Assembly: GCA_947311835.1 (NCBI GenBank)
Contig: CAMZLV010000036.1
Coordinates: forward strand, 1-42,603
DNA length: 42,603 nt
DNA from: an uncultured Lutibacter sp.
Lineage (GTDB): Bacteria; Bacteroidota; Bacteroidia; Flavobacteriales; Flavobacteriaceae
Reading direction: 5' to 3'
The translations under genes and the position numbers were made by a program. The notes under the pieces are model-generated. The model was not told the DNA's origin. It did no database searches and was given only the letters and a program-made list of their open reading frames with translations. Positions within the stretch are counted from its first letter, which is position 1. The number at the start of each line of letters is the position of its first letter. This document shows positions 10,647 through 18,820 of the stretch, one piece after another.

Positions 10647-11570
10647 ATGATGAAAAAAATTAAAATTCTATTATTTTTAGGGCTAATAATAACTGCAAAG
10701 TCTACTTTAGCACAGCAAGACCCTCAATACACACAATACATGTACAATATGAGTATTGTAAATCCTGCTTACGCAGGCTCTCAAGAAACATTAAGTATAG
10801 GATTACTTGGAAGAACTCAATGGGTTGGTTTAGCAGGAGCTCCACAAACGATTACAGCATCTGTTAACGCGCCAATCAATGATAAAATTGGAGTTGGATT
10901 TTCAGCAATTGCTGATGAAATAGGACCAATAAAAGAACAAAATCTATATGCAGATTTTTCATATACTATTGAAACTTCTAGAGAAGGAAAGTTGGCATTT
11001 GGTATAAAAGGAGGTTTTACGTTTCAAGATATTAATTATCTAGGACTTTCTTCAGAACAATTAGAAATACCTGCATTTACGACAAACCTTAATGAGGTTT
11101 ATCCTAATGTAGGAGCAGGTATATTTTATTATAATGAAAAATTCTATGCGAGTGTTTCTATGCCTAATATGCTAAAAGCACGTCATTTTGAGAAATCTAA
11201 CGGATATAATCTGACAGCGACTGAAGACATGCACTATTTTATTTCTAGTGGTTATGTTTTCGACATTTCACAAAATCTTAAGTTCAAACCTTCATTTATG
11301 GCAAAGGCTGTTTCAGGAGCGCCTGTTTCTATTGATCTTTCTGCTAATGCTTTAATAAACGATAAATTTGAAGTAGGACTGTCTTGGAGAGCTGATGATT
11401 CTATAAGCGCTATGGTTAATCTACTTGTAACTTCAGATTTCAGAATCGGATATGCATATGACTATACATTAAGTAATTTAGGACAATTTAATGATGGATC
11501 TCATGAAATATTTTTATTATATAATATCAATTCATCAAAAGATAATATGAAATCACCTAGATTCTTTTAA
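10647..11570 (+). CDS. PorP/SprF family type IX secretion outer-membrane protein
   Basis: About 307 residues. The ATG at 10647 (or the adjacent one at 10650) begins a signal peptide (MKKIKILLFLGLIITAK...LAQ). An in-frame TTG at 10623 lies inside the preceding hairpin and is unlikely. After cleavage the protein opens with the PorP/SprF hallmark QQDPQYTQYMYN followed by NPAYAGS, then alternating beta-strand segments (GRTQWVGLAGAPQT, VGVGFSA-like) to a strand-like end. In the family, SprF-type members partner with long T9SS type B cargo such as SprB to get it exported or attached. Here the gene directly follows such a cargo gene, so this is probably its dedicated partner. The OmpA-domain gene starts 14 nt downstream. 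Confidence 0.9.
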   Translation: MMKKIKILLFLGLIITAKSTLAQQDPQYTQYMYNMSIVNPAYAGSQETLSIGLLGRTQWVGLAGAPQTITASVNAPINDKIGVGFSAIADEIGPIKEQNLYADFSYTIETSREGKLAFGIKGGFTFQDINYLGLSSEQLEIPAFTTNLNEVYPNVGAGIFYYNEKFYASVSMPNMLKARHFEKSNGYNLTATEDMHYFISSGYVFDISQNLKFKPSFMAKAVSGAPVSIDLSANALINDKFEVGLSWRADDSISAMVNLLVTSDFRIGYAYDYTLSNLGQFNDGSHEIFLLYNINSSKDNMKSPRFF

Positions 11571-11584
11571 AAAATTAACATACG

Positions 11585-13198
11585 ATGACTAAAAAAATTA
11601 TTTTATTAAGTGCACTCGCATTAAGTTTGTTTGCCAATGTTAATGCGCAACAAGAAGAACGTTATTCAATTACTAACCTTGATATTAATGATGATTATTC
11701 CAATTTCGGGACAACATTCTATGGAGAAAATCAAGTAGTTTACGCTTCACCTACTAAAAAAAGATCTTTAATTAAAAGAAATTGGAAAGGTAATGACCAG
11801 CCATTTTTAGATTTATTTATTGGTGACATTTCGAGTGATGGACAATTAGAAAATATTAAAAAGTTCTCAAAAAAAATTAATTCTAAGTATCATGAATCTG
11901 ATGTAGCCTTTACAAAAGACTTAAAAACAGTTTACTTTTCACGAAATAATTATTTAGATAGAAAAACTGCTTTAAACTCAGAAGGTATAAACTTAATACA
12001 ATTATATAGAGCTAAAATTAGTAAAAACGGAGATTGGACTGATATTGAAGAGATGCCTTTTAATAGTGATCAATACCAAACAGGACATCCAGCATTGAGT
12101 AATGATGGGAAAACCCTTTATTTTATTTCAGATATGCCTGGAACTTTAGGCTTGACTGATGTTTATAAAGCTAGTATCGATTCTCAAGGAAATATTGGAA
12201 AACCTGTTAATTTAGGCCCGAAAATAAATACTGCAGGGAGAGAGATGTTTGTAACAATTTCTGGAAATGATGAATTGTATTTTTCTTCAGACGGCCGCCC
12301 TGATGGTCATGGTGGTTTAGACGTGTATGTTTCTCAAACAAACGAAAACGGAATAACGAAACCTCAAAATCTTGGAGCTCCAATTAATAGTGACAAAGAT
12401 GATTTTGCTTTTATCATAAATAAAATAACGAGAAGAGGGTATTTCTCATCAAATAGAAGCGGAGGAAAAGGAGATGATGATATTTACACTTTCGTTGAAG
12501 ACATACCAATAAACTTCGAATGTAAACAAGTTGCAAATGGTGTTGCTAGAGATAAAAAATCTGGAGCATTATTACCACAAACTTTGGTTACTTTATTTAA
12601 CAAAGAAGGAAAAAAAATTGAAAGTATAATCGTAGGAACAGATGCTGCATTTAAATTTGATGTAGATTGTGAAAATGAATATAAAGTAGTAGGTGAAAAG
12701 ACAAATTATAAATCTGATGAAGAAGTTTTTGTCACTTCAACAGAATTGGATTTAGAATTGGATTTGACATTAAACCTTAAAGAAAATGAAGAATTTGTTG
12801 CTAAAAGCAATAAAATATATATTAAATTAGATCCGATATATTTTAATTATGATAAATATGATATTAGACCAGATGCAGAGTATGAATTGTGGAAAGTTAT
12901 TAATATAATGACTAAGTACCCTGATTTAATTGTAGAAGGAGGATCTCATACTGATAGTAGAGGACGTGATGCTTATAATGAAACATTGTCGGCTAATAGA
13001 GCAAAATCAACAGTTAAGTATATAATTCAACACTCAGGAGGTGCTATTTCTTGGGATAGAATATCTGCCAGAGGATATGGCGAAGTACAACCTGTTAATA
13101 GATGTGTAAACGGAGTTAGATGTTCTGAATCAGAGCATCAACAAAACAGAAGAACAGAGTTTGTAATTAAAAACCCTGAAGTGTTAAATTTAAACTAA
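11585..13198 (+). CDS. PD40 / OmpA-domain envelope protein (PorE-like)
   Basis: 537 residues with a signal peptide (MTKKIILLSALALSLF...NAQ). The middle holds PD40/WD40-like beta-propeller repeats (SDVAFTKDLKTVYFSR, GHPALSNDGKTLYFIS, MFVTISGNDELYFSS, FAFIINKITRRGYFSSNRSG). A carboxypeptidase-regulatory-like domain follows around residues 315-390. The C-terminus (~415-535) is an OmpA-type peptidoglycan-binding domain (YFNYDKYDIRPDAEYEL, GGSHTDSRGRDAYNETLSANRA, ARGYGEVQP, NRRTEFVI). This order matches PorE-type T9SS proteins and the many flavobacterial paralogues next to porP/sprF. It probably tethers the PorP/SprF protein and its cargo to the cell wall. It is the last gene of the surface locus, and a strong terminator follows at 13332. 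Confidence 0.88.
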   Translation: MTKKIILLSALALSLFANVNAQQEERYSITNLDINDDYSNFGTTFYGENQVVYASPTKKRSLIKRNWKGNDQPFLDLFIGDISSDGQLENIKKFSKKINSKYHESDVAFTKDLKTVYFSRNNYLDRKTALNSEGINLIQLYRAKISKNGDWTDIEEMPFNSDQYQTGHPALSNDGKTLYFISDMPGTLGLTDVYKASIDSQGNIGKPVNLGPKINTAGREMFVTISGNDELYFSSDGRPDGHGGLDVYVSQTNENGITKPQNLGAPINSDKDDFAFIINKITRRGYFSSNRSGGKGDDDIYTFVEDIPINFECKQVANGVARDKKSGALLPQTLVTLFNKEGKKIESIIVGTDAAFKFDVDCENEYKVVGEKTNYKSDEEVFVTSTELDLELDLTLNLKENEEFVAKSNKIYIKLDPIYFNYDKYDIRPDAEYELWKVINIMTKYPDLIVEGGSHTDSRGRDAYNETLSANRAKSTVKYIIQHSGGAISWDRISARGYGEVQPVNRCVNGVRCSESEHQQNRRTEFVIKNPEVLNLN

Positions 13199-13258
13199 TT
13201 ATTACGTAAGCATTATTTAAGTGACTTTATTAAAAATGTTGTGTCTTAATATATAGGT

Positions 13259-13359
13259 TAGTTTTGGGAAACTTCTGAGATTGCTATTATTCAAAACTTT
13301 TTTACGAAGTTGATATTCCCAAAGAGAGTAGAGCATCCGCCAAGGCGGATGCTTTTTTT
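13259..13359 (+). ncRNA. Possible small RNA or structured 3' UTR
   Basis: The 159-nt gap after the OmpA gene holds a TAGTTTTG box (13259-13266, fits TAnnTTTG) with TTG at 13239-13241. Spacing is 17 nt, two short of the 19 seen at hup. Downstream lies a long imperfect inverted repeat: TTTGGGAA at 13263-13270 pairs with 13316-13323, and ACTTC at 13271-13275 pairs with 13306-13310. A strong terminator ends at 13359. A transcript of about 85-90 nt would fit, but the same elements could simply be the 3' UTR of the upstream operon. No known RNA family was recognised. Confidence 0.22.
13332..13359 (+). terminator. Strong intrinsic terminator of the surface-protein operon
   Basis: AGCATCCGC (13332-13340) pairs with its complement at 13345-13353 around a CAAG loop, and a run of seven T follows (13353-13359). 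The GC-rich stem stands out in this AT-rich region. It also overlaps the stop codon of the convergent metallophosphoesterase gene. The minus-strand side lacks a clean U-tract, so it acts mainly on the plus strand. Confidence 0.85.
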
Positions 13360-14251
13360 ATTTTAAATATGTTAGTAATTTTTCTGGACCCTCTAAAACA
13401 CTTTTTATAATTTGCAGCGTACCGTCTTTTTTTGTACTAGTATGCCATTTGATTAATGAAATGTTTAAATCAACTATTTCTATGCCTGTTATAGCCCTTG
13501 GATGCACACAACTACCATCATTAAAATAAGGTAAATCATTAGGTTTTGGAAATCTTGGACGATGCGTGTGTCCAGCAATTATCATTTGATTACCATTAGA
13601 AATAATCCACTTTTTTATGTTTCGTTCTACTTTTATTAGTTCTTTGTAGTTTTTAGCAGGACTTGTAGGGTCTTTTATTCCAAACACCTTCTGTAGTGGC
13701 TGCCAAAAAAAACGCACTAAAAACCTACTTAATTTCCATAATACGTAGTTAAAGAAGTCTGCTTGATGACCATGAATTAGTAAAATTTCTTTTTTTAAGC
13801 CTTTTACTTTTAAAATAATACTTTCTTCAACTTTTAAACCTTTTAGAAGTTCTTCTTTTTTTCCGGTATTAATATTAAAATAAGACCCTAAATATTTTTC
13901 AACTACCTTTGGTTTTCTATATACCATATCATGATTACCATAAATCATATGTAATCTACTTTCCTGATGATATTTTTTTAATAAATCGTAAATGTCTTTA
14001 TAAGGCTCAAAAATATCTTTAAAATGATGGTTTTCCCACAATTCATCACCATCTCCTAATTCAAAATAGGTAAAATCATTATCAAAATAGGATTTTAATG
14101 CATGAATATAAATCTGTTTATTATGTGAAAAATCATCAGCATAACTATTATCACCTCGATGACAATCACTGAAAAAAATTAATTTTGAAGTATCATCAAT
14201 TTTAACAATTTTTGCCTTTTTAAAAGCGCGTGTAAGTATTTGTTGAACCAT
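13358..14251 (-). CDS. Calcineurin-like metallophosphoesterase, LpxH-like
   Basis: 297 residues with the complete metallophosphatase motif series: FFSDCHRGDN (D-x-H), ELGDGDELWE (GDxxD-like), YGNHDMV (GNHD), LLIHGHQAD (GH) and AGHTHRPRF (GHTH). These residues bind the two metal ions. The arrangement resembles LpxH/UDP-2,3-diacylglucosamine-hydrolase relatives and Bacteroidetes 'serine/threonine phosphatase' annotations, but the protein is longer and its substrate cannot be told from sequence. No signal peptide is seen, so it is cytoplasmic. The gene stands alone, convergent with the surface operon and divergent from ileS. A TATTTTTG box on its strand (14289 to 14282) would give a ~27-nt leader. 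Confidence 0.85.
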   Translation of the reverse strand: MVQQILTRAFKKAKIVKIDDTSKLIFFSDCHRGDNSYADDFSHNKQIYIHALKSYFDNDFTYFELGDGDELWENHHFKDIFEPYKDIYDLLKKYHQESRLHMIYGNHDMVYRKPKVVEKYLGSYFNINTGKKEELLKGLKVEESIILKVKGLKKEILLIHGHQADFFNYVLWKLSRFLVRFFWQPLQKVFGIKDPTSPAKNYKELIKVERNIKKWIISNGNQMIIAGHTHRPRFPKPNDLPYFNDGSCVHPRAITGIEIVDLNISLIKWHTSTKKDGTLQIIKSVLEGPEKLLTYLK

Positions 14252-14281
14252 AAAATTTATTTGAACGTGTCATCATTTTAA

Positions 14282-14289
14282 CAAAAATA
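14282..14289 (-). promoter_or_regulatory. -7 box for the metallophosphoesterase gene
   Basis: Reads TATTTTTG on the minus strand, fitting the Bacteroidetes TAnnTTTG element, 31 nt before the ATG. No good TTTG -33 element is seen at 19 nt. Confidence 0.45.
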
Positions 14290-14333
14290 ATCATTTTACT
14301 TACAAACGGGTCTTTTAAAAAGCCGATTGTGTC

Positions 14334-14341
14334 TAAATTTG
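14334..14341 (+). promoter_or_regulatory. -7 box of the ileS promoter
   Basis: TAAATTTG fits TAnnTTTG exactly and implies a leader of ~43 nt before the ileS ATG. The -33 region (around 14311) is T-rich but not a clear TTTG. No T-box leader is present. Confidence 0.55.
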
Positions 14342-14387
14342 ATACAAATTTCTTAATTTCGCACACTAATTGATTAGTAAGCAAGTA

Positions 14388-17300
14388 ATGAACAATAAAT
14401 TCAAAGAATACAAAGGATTAAATCTTCCAAACATAGCAAAAGAAACACTTAATTTTTGGGAAGAAAATTCAATATTTGAAAAAAGTATCACATCACGTGA
14501 AGGAAATAAACCATTTGTTTTTTTTGAAGGTCCTCCTTCAGCAAATGGATTACCAGGAATTCATCATGTTATGGGACGTTCAATTAAAGATATTTTTTGT
14601 CGCTACAAAACACTGCAAGGTTATCAAGTAAAGCGAAAAGCAGGTTGGGACACACATGGTCTTCCAATTGAGTTAGGAGTAGAAAAAGAACTTGGAATTA
14701 CGAAAGAAGATATCGGAAAAAAAATATCGATTGAACAATATAACGATGCTTGTAGAAAAGCCGTAATGCGATATACCGATGTGTGGGAAAACTTAACCAA
14801 GCAAATGGGACATTGGGTTGATATGAATGATCCTTATGTAACTTACCATTCAAAATACATGGAAACCGTTTGGTGGTTGTTAAAGCAAATTTATAATAAA
14901 AATTTACTTTATAAAGGCTATACTATTCAGCCATATTCACCAAAAGCAGGAACAGGATTGAGTTCACACGAAATCAATCAGCCTGGAGCGTATCAAGATG
15001 TTACCGACACAACAGTTGTTGCTCAATTTCTTGCGAAAAAAGAAACAATAACCAATTCATTTAAAAATGTAGAAGGTGATATTCACTTTTTAGCATGGAC
15101 AACAACACCTTGGACACTTCCATCAAACACAGCCTTAACCGTTGGAAATAAAATAGAATATGTGTTGGTTAAAACATTTAATCAATACACATTTAAACCT
15201 GTAAATTTAATATTGGCAAAGTCGTTGGTTGGAAAACAATTCGGTAAAAAATATACACAAATTTCTGACGTTTCAGAATTATCAAATTATAAAGAAGGCG
15301 ATAAAAAAATCCCATTTTTTATTGTTGATGAATGTAAAGGTGCAGAATTAGTTGGTGCCAAATACGAACAATTATTGCCTTATGCGTTACCGTATCAAAA
15401 TCCAGAAAATGCATTTAGAGTTATTGCAGGAGATTTTGTAACGACCGAAGATGGTACAGGAATCGTACATACAGCCCCAACCTTTGGTGCCGATGATGCC
15501 TTGGTAGCAAAACAAGCAACACCTGAAGTTCCGCCAATGTTAGTATTAGATGAAAATGAAAATCCAGTTCCTTTGGTTAATTTACAAGGAAAATTTATTG
15601 ATGGTTTAGGAGAATTTTCAGGAAAATATGTTAAAAACGAATATTATGCAGAAGGTGAAGCGCCAGAACGCTCTGTAGATGTAGAAATAGCAATCAAATT
15701 AAAAGAAGAAAACAAAGCATTTCATGTAGAAAAACACAAGCATAGTTATCCTCATTGTTGGCGTACTGATAAACCAATTTTGTATTATCCACTAGATTCT
15801 TGGTTTATTAAAGTAACCGAGAAACGCGATAGAATGCACGAGTTAAACACGCAAATTAACTGGAAACCAAAATCTACAGGAGAAGGACGTTTTGGAAATT
15901 GGTTAAAAAATGCGAACGACTGGAACCTCTCAAGATCGCGATATTGGGGAATTCCATTACCAATATGGAGAACCGAAGATGGTACTGAAGAACTAATGGT
16001 TGGATCTGTAGAAGAACTAAAAACCGAAATGCAACGTGCAATTGAGGTTGGTGTAATGGATAAAGATATTTATGCCGATTTTGAAGTTGGCAATATGAGT
16101 AAAGAAAACTATGACAAACTAGATTTACACAAAAACATTGTAGATCAGATTACGCTAGTTTCACCATCAGGAAAACCAATGAAACGCGAAGCAGATTTAA
16201 TTGATGTTTGGTTCGACTCAGGTTCGATGCCGTATGCACAATGGCACTATCCGTTTGAAAACAAAGAATTAATTGACGACAATAAGTTCTTTCCTGCTGA
16301 TTTTATTGCCGAAGGAGTAGATCAAACTCGTGGTTGGTTTTATACGCAACATGCAATCGGAACTTTAGTTTTCGATTCAATGGCATATAAAAACGTTGTA
16401 TCTAACGGATTGGTTTTAGATAAAACTGGTAAAAAAATGTCAAAACGTTTAGGAAATGCTGTTGATCCGTTTGAAACGATGGATAAATACGGAGCAGATG
16501 CTACACGTTGGTATATGATTTCAAACGCCAATCCTTGGGATAATTTAAAATTTGATGTAGATGGTATTGATGAAGTTCGCCGTAAATTCTTCGGTACGCT
16601 TTATAATACATACTCATTCTTCTCATTATATGCCAATATTGACGGTTTTACCTATGCTGAAGATGATATTGATATTGAAAAAAGACCAGAAATTGATCGT
16701 TGGATTTTATCAGAATTAAATACATTAATACAACAAGTTGAAACCTATTTTGATGATTATGAACCAACCAAAGCAGCACGTGCAATTCAAGATTTTGTTA
16801 CCGAAAACTTGAGTAACTGGTTTGTAAGATTAAGTAGAAGACGTTTTTGGAAAGGAGATTATCAACAAGATAAAATATCAGCATATCAAACGCTATATAC
16901 GTGTATGTTAACCGTAGCAAAATTAGGTTCGCCTATTGCACCATTTTTTATGGATAATTTATATAAAGATTTATCCTCAGTAACTCTAAAAGGACAAGAA
17001 TCTGTACATTTAGATTCGTTTCCTAAGGCAGACGTTTCATTAATAGATAAAGATTTGGAGCGCAAAATGCAAAAGGCACAAAAAATATCTTCAATGGTAT
17101 TATCATTGCGTAAAAAAGAAATGATAAAGGTGCGCCAACCATTACAAAGAGTGATGATTCCTGTACTAGACAATCAAGATAGAGAAGATATATTGGCAAT
17201 TCAAAACTTAATAATTTCAGAAGTAAATGTTAAAGAAATTGAATTGATTGACGATGCTTCTGATATACTTGTAAAAAATATCAAGCCTAATTTTAAAGTT

Positions 17301-17792
17301 TTAGGACCAAAATATGGTAAAGACATGCGATTGGTAGGTGCTGAAATTCAGAAGTTTACACAAGAAGAGATTAATACGATAGAAAAACAAGGCGAAATAA
17401 ATATAAAAATTAATGATAATTTCGTAAAATTGTATATTGATGAAGTAGAGATATCAACACAAGACATTGAAGGTTGGTTAGTTGCAAATAATAATGGTTT
17501 GACAGTAGCGTTAGACATTACAATTACTGAAAACTTGCGTAAAGAAGGAAATGCAAGAGAGTTAATTAATAGAGTACAAAATCTTCGTAAAGATTCTGGT
17601 TTTGAGGTAACGGATAAAATCAAATTGAGTATTGAAAAGAATGAAGTTTTAGAAGCATCTGTAAAAGAAAACGAAACATATATTAAAAACGAAACCTTAA
17701 CCAACGAATTGGTATTTGTAGATACCCTTAAAAACGGTATAGAAATTGCTTTTGATGATGTAGAAACAAAAATACAAATACAAAAAAATTAA
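14388..17792 (+). CDS. ileS: Isoleucyl-tRNA synthetase, IleRS2-like with GXHH signature
   Basis: 1134 residues. The ATG at 14388 is chosen over an in-frame TTG at 14370. The enzyme charges tRNA-Ile in the cytoplasm. The class I catalytic fold is shown by PPSANGLPGIHHVMGR near the N-terminus and KKMSKRLGNAVDP (KMSKR at residues 683-687). The CP1 editing domain is intact (GTGIVHTAPTFGADD), and the long C-terminal anticodon-binding region ends without the Cys-rich zinc element of IleRS1. At the HIGH site, residues 57-60 are G-I-H-H where most IleRS have H-x-G-H: the first and third positions are swapped. This GXHH form is known from a subset of type 2 IleRS and is linked there to very high mupirocin resistance. 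It is first in an operon with dksA and lspA (27 and 11 nt gaps). Confidence 0.96.
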   Translation: MNNKFKEYKGLNLPNIAKETLNFWEENSIFEKSITSREGNKPFVFFEGPPSANGLPGIHHVMGRSIKDIFCRYKTLQGYQVKRKAGWDTHGLPIELGVEKELGITKEDIGKKISIEQYNDACRKAVMRYTDVWENLTKQMGHWVDMNDPYVTYHSKYMETVWWLLKQIYNKNLLYKGYTIQPYSPKAGTGLSSHEINQPGAYQDVTDTTVVAQFLAKKETITNSFKNVEGDIHFLAWTTTPWTLPSNTALTVGNKIEYVLVKTFNQYTFKPVNLILAKSLVGKQFGKKYTQISDVSELSNYKEGDKKIPFFIVDECKGAELVGAKYEQLLPYALPYQNPENAFRVIAGDFVTTEDGTGIVHTAPTFGADDALVAKQATPEVPPMLVLDENENPVPLVNLQGKFIDGLGEFSGKYVKNEYYAEGEAPERSVDVEIAIKLKEENKAFHVEKHKHSYPHCWRTDKPILYYPLDSWFIKVTEKRDRMHELNTQINWKPKSTGEGRFGNWLKNANDWNLSRSRYWGIPLPIWRTEDGTEELMVGSVEELKTEMQRAIEVGVMDKDIYADFEVGNMSKENYDKLDLHKNIVDQITLVSPSGKPMKREADLIDVWFDSGSMPYAQWHYPFENKELIDDNKFFPADFIAEGVDQTRGWFYTQHAIGTLVFDSMAYKNVVSNGLVLDKTGKKMSKRLGNAVDPFETMDKYGADATRWYMISNANPWDNLKFDVDGIDEVRRKFFGTLYNTYSFFSLYANIDGFTYAEDDIDIEKRPEIDRWILSELNTLIQQVETYFDDYEPTKAARAIQDFVTENLSNWFVRLSRRRFWKGDYQQDKISAYQTLYTCMLTVAKLGSPIAPFFMDNLYKDLSSVTLKGQESVHLDSFPKADVSLIDKDLERKMQKAQKISSMVLSLRKKEMIKVRQPLQRVMIPVLDNQDREDILAIQNLIISEVNVKEIELIDDASDILVKNIKPNFKVLGPKYGKDMRLVGAEIQKFTQEEINTIEKQGEINIKINDNFVKLYIDEVEISTQDIEGWLVANNNGLTVALDITITENLRKEGNARELINRVQNLRKDSGFEVTDKIKLSIEKNEVLEASVKENETYIKNETLTNELVFVDTLKNGIEIAFDDVETKIQIQKN

Positions 17793-17819
17793 AAACATGA
17801 AAACTTATTACTTAAAAAT

Positions 17820-18197
17820 ATGGATACTTTAAATAAATACTCAAAAAAAGATTTAGCAGAATTTAAAGATATAATTTTAGCTAAAATTGCACACGCTCAA
17901 GAAGATTTAGACCTACTAAAAGGTGCTTTTAAAAATGACAGGAACAATGGTACTGAAGATACATCACCTACATTTAAAGCATTTGAAGAAGGGTCAGAAA
18001 CTATGAGTAAAGAGGCGAATGTGCAATTGGCAATTCGTCAAGAAAAATTTATTCGCGATTTAAATAATGCTTTATTAAGAATTGAAAACGGTACTTACGG
18101 AATTTGTAGAGTTACAGGAAAATTAATTCAAAAAGAACGTTTAAAATTAGTTCCACACGCAACTTTGAGCATAGAAGCGAAAAGGATGCAATCATAA
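17820..18197 (+). CDS. DksA/TraR-family protein with degenerate zinc finger
   Basis: 125 residues. The N-terminal half is predicted helical coiled coil (LAEFKDIILAKIAHAQEDLD, SETMSKEANVQLAIRQEKF). The C-terminal half matches the DksA/TraR zinc-finger segment (ALLRIENGTYGICRVTGKLI followed by RLKLVPHATLSIEAKRM). Family members bind the RNA polymerase secondary channel and adjust transcription with ppGpp. The canonical four Cys are reduced to one here: V/T and S/A occupy the other positions, so zinc binding is unlikely. Flavobacterial homologues between ileS and lspA commonly look like this, so it is probably a functional zinc-free form. Its function as a regulator is inferred from family only. 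Confidence 0.85.
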   Translation: MDTLNKYSKKDLAEFKDIILAKIAHAQEDLDLLKGAFKNDRNNGTEDTSPTFKAFEEGSETMSKEANVQLAIRQEKFIRDLNNALLRIENGTYGICRVTGKLIQKERLKLVPHATLSIEAKRMQS

Positions 18198-18208
18198 ATT
18201 AAAATCAT

Positions 18209-18820
18209 TTGAAAAAAGCCATTTTTATTATTTTTACCGTCCTGTTGATAGATCAACTTGTAAAAATTTATATGAAAACCAATTTTTATTTAGGAGAAGA
18301 AATCAATATCTTAGGATTGGATTGGGCGAGAATTCGTTTTGTAGAAAACAACGGAATGGCTTGGGGAGTTGAGTTTGGAGGTAAAATAGGAAAACTATTT
18401 CTAACTCTCTTTAGATTGGTTGCCATTACAGGAATTGCATATTGGTTATACGCAACAGTAAAAGAAAAAGGACATCAGTTATTGGTATTTGCGATTGCGC
18501 TTATTTTTGCAGGAGCGCTTGGCAATATAATTGATTCTGTTTTGTACGGTGCAATTTTTGACTATTCATCACCAAATCAAATTGCCACTTTATTTGCAGA
18601 AAAACCTTATGGAACACTGTTTCATGGTCGAGTAGTAGATATGTTTTATTTTCCATTTATTGAAAACGGTACCTTTCCTTCTTGGATACCTTTTGTAGGA
18701 GGTAAAACATTCACTTTTTTCAACGCCATTTTTAACGTAGCAGATTTTGCTATTTCTTGTGGAGTCGGTATTCTATTAGTATTTAATAAACGAGTTGCTC
18801 TTCTTTCCAATACTTTTTGA
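18209..18820 (+). CDS. lspA: Lipoprotein signal peptidase II
   Basis: 203 residues, an inner-membrane aspartyl peptidase that cleaves lipoprotein signal peptides. It has four hydrophobic segments, the ENNGMAWG box, RVVDMFYFPF (catalytic Asp144) and FNVADFAIS (catalytic Asp179). The start is a TTG at 18209: no ATG or GTG lies upstream in frame, and the next ATG (18272) would remove the first membrane helix, which begins MKKAIFIIFTVLLIDQLVK. It is longer than the ~160 residues of E. coli LspA, with an extra loop at ~120-140 as often seen in Bacteroidetes. The last 38 nt overlap the 3' end of the convergent decarboxylase gene. The window has several lipoprotein substrates (GldD, the Cys-rich and HMA lipoproteins). 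Confidence 0.95.
   Translation: MKKAIFIIFTVLLIDQLVKIYMKTNFYLGEEINILGLDWARIRFVENNGMAWGVEFGGKIGKLFLTLFRLVAITGIAYWLYATVKEKGHQLLVFAIALIFAGALGNIIDSVLYGAIFDYSSPNQIATLFAEKPYGTLFHGRVVDMFYFPFIENGTFPSWIPFVGGKTFTFFNAIFNVADFAISCGVGILLVFNKRVALLSNTF

Noticed and set aside
13275..13280. CTGAGA as in TPP riboswitches
   Set aside because: No other THI-box segments are near, and the downstream gene is on the opposite strand.
14290..14387. T-box leader before ileS
   Set aside because: The leader would be only ~43 nt, with no T-box sequence or antiterminator, and T-boxes are not expected in Bacteroidetes.
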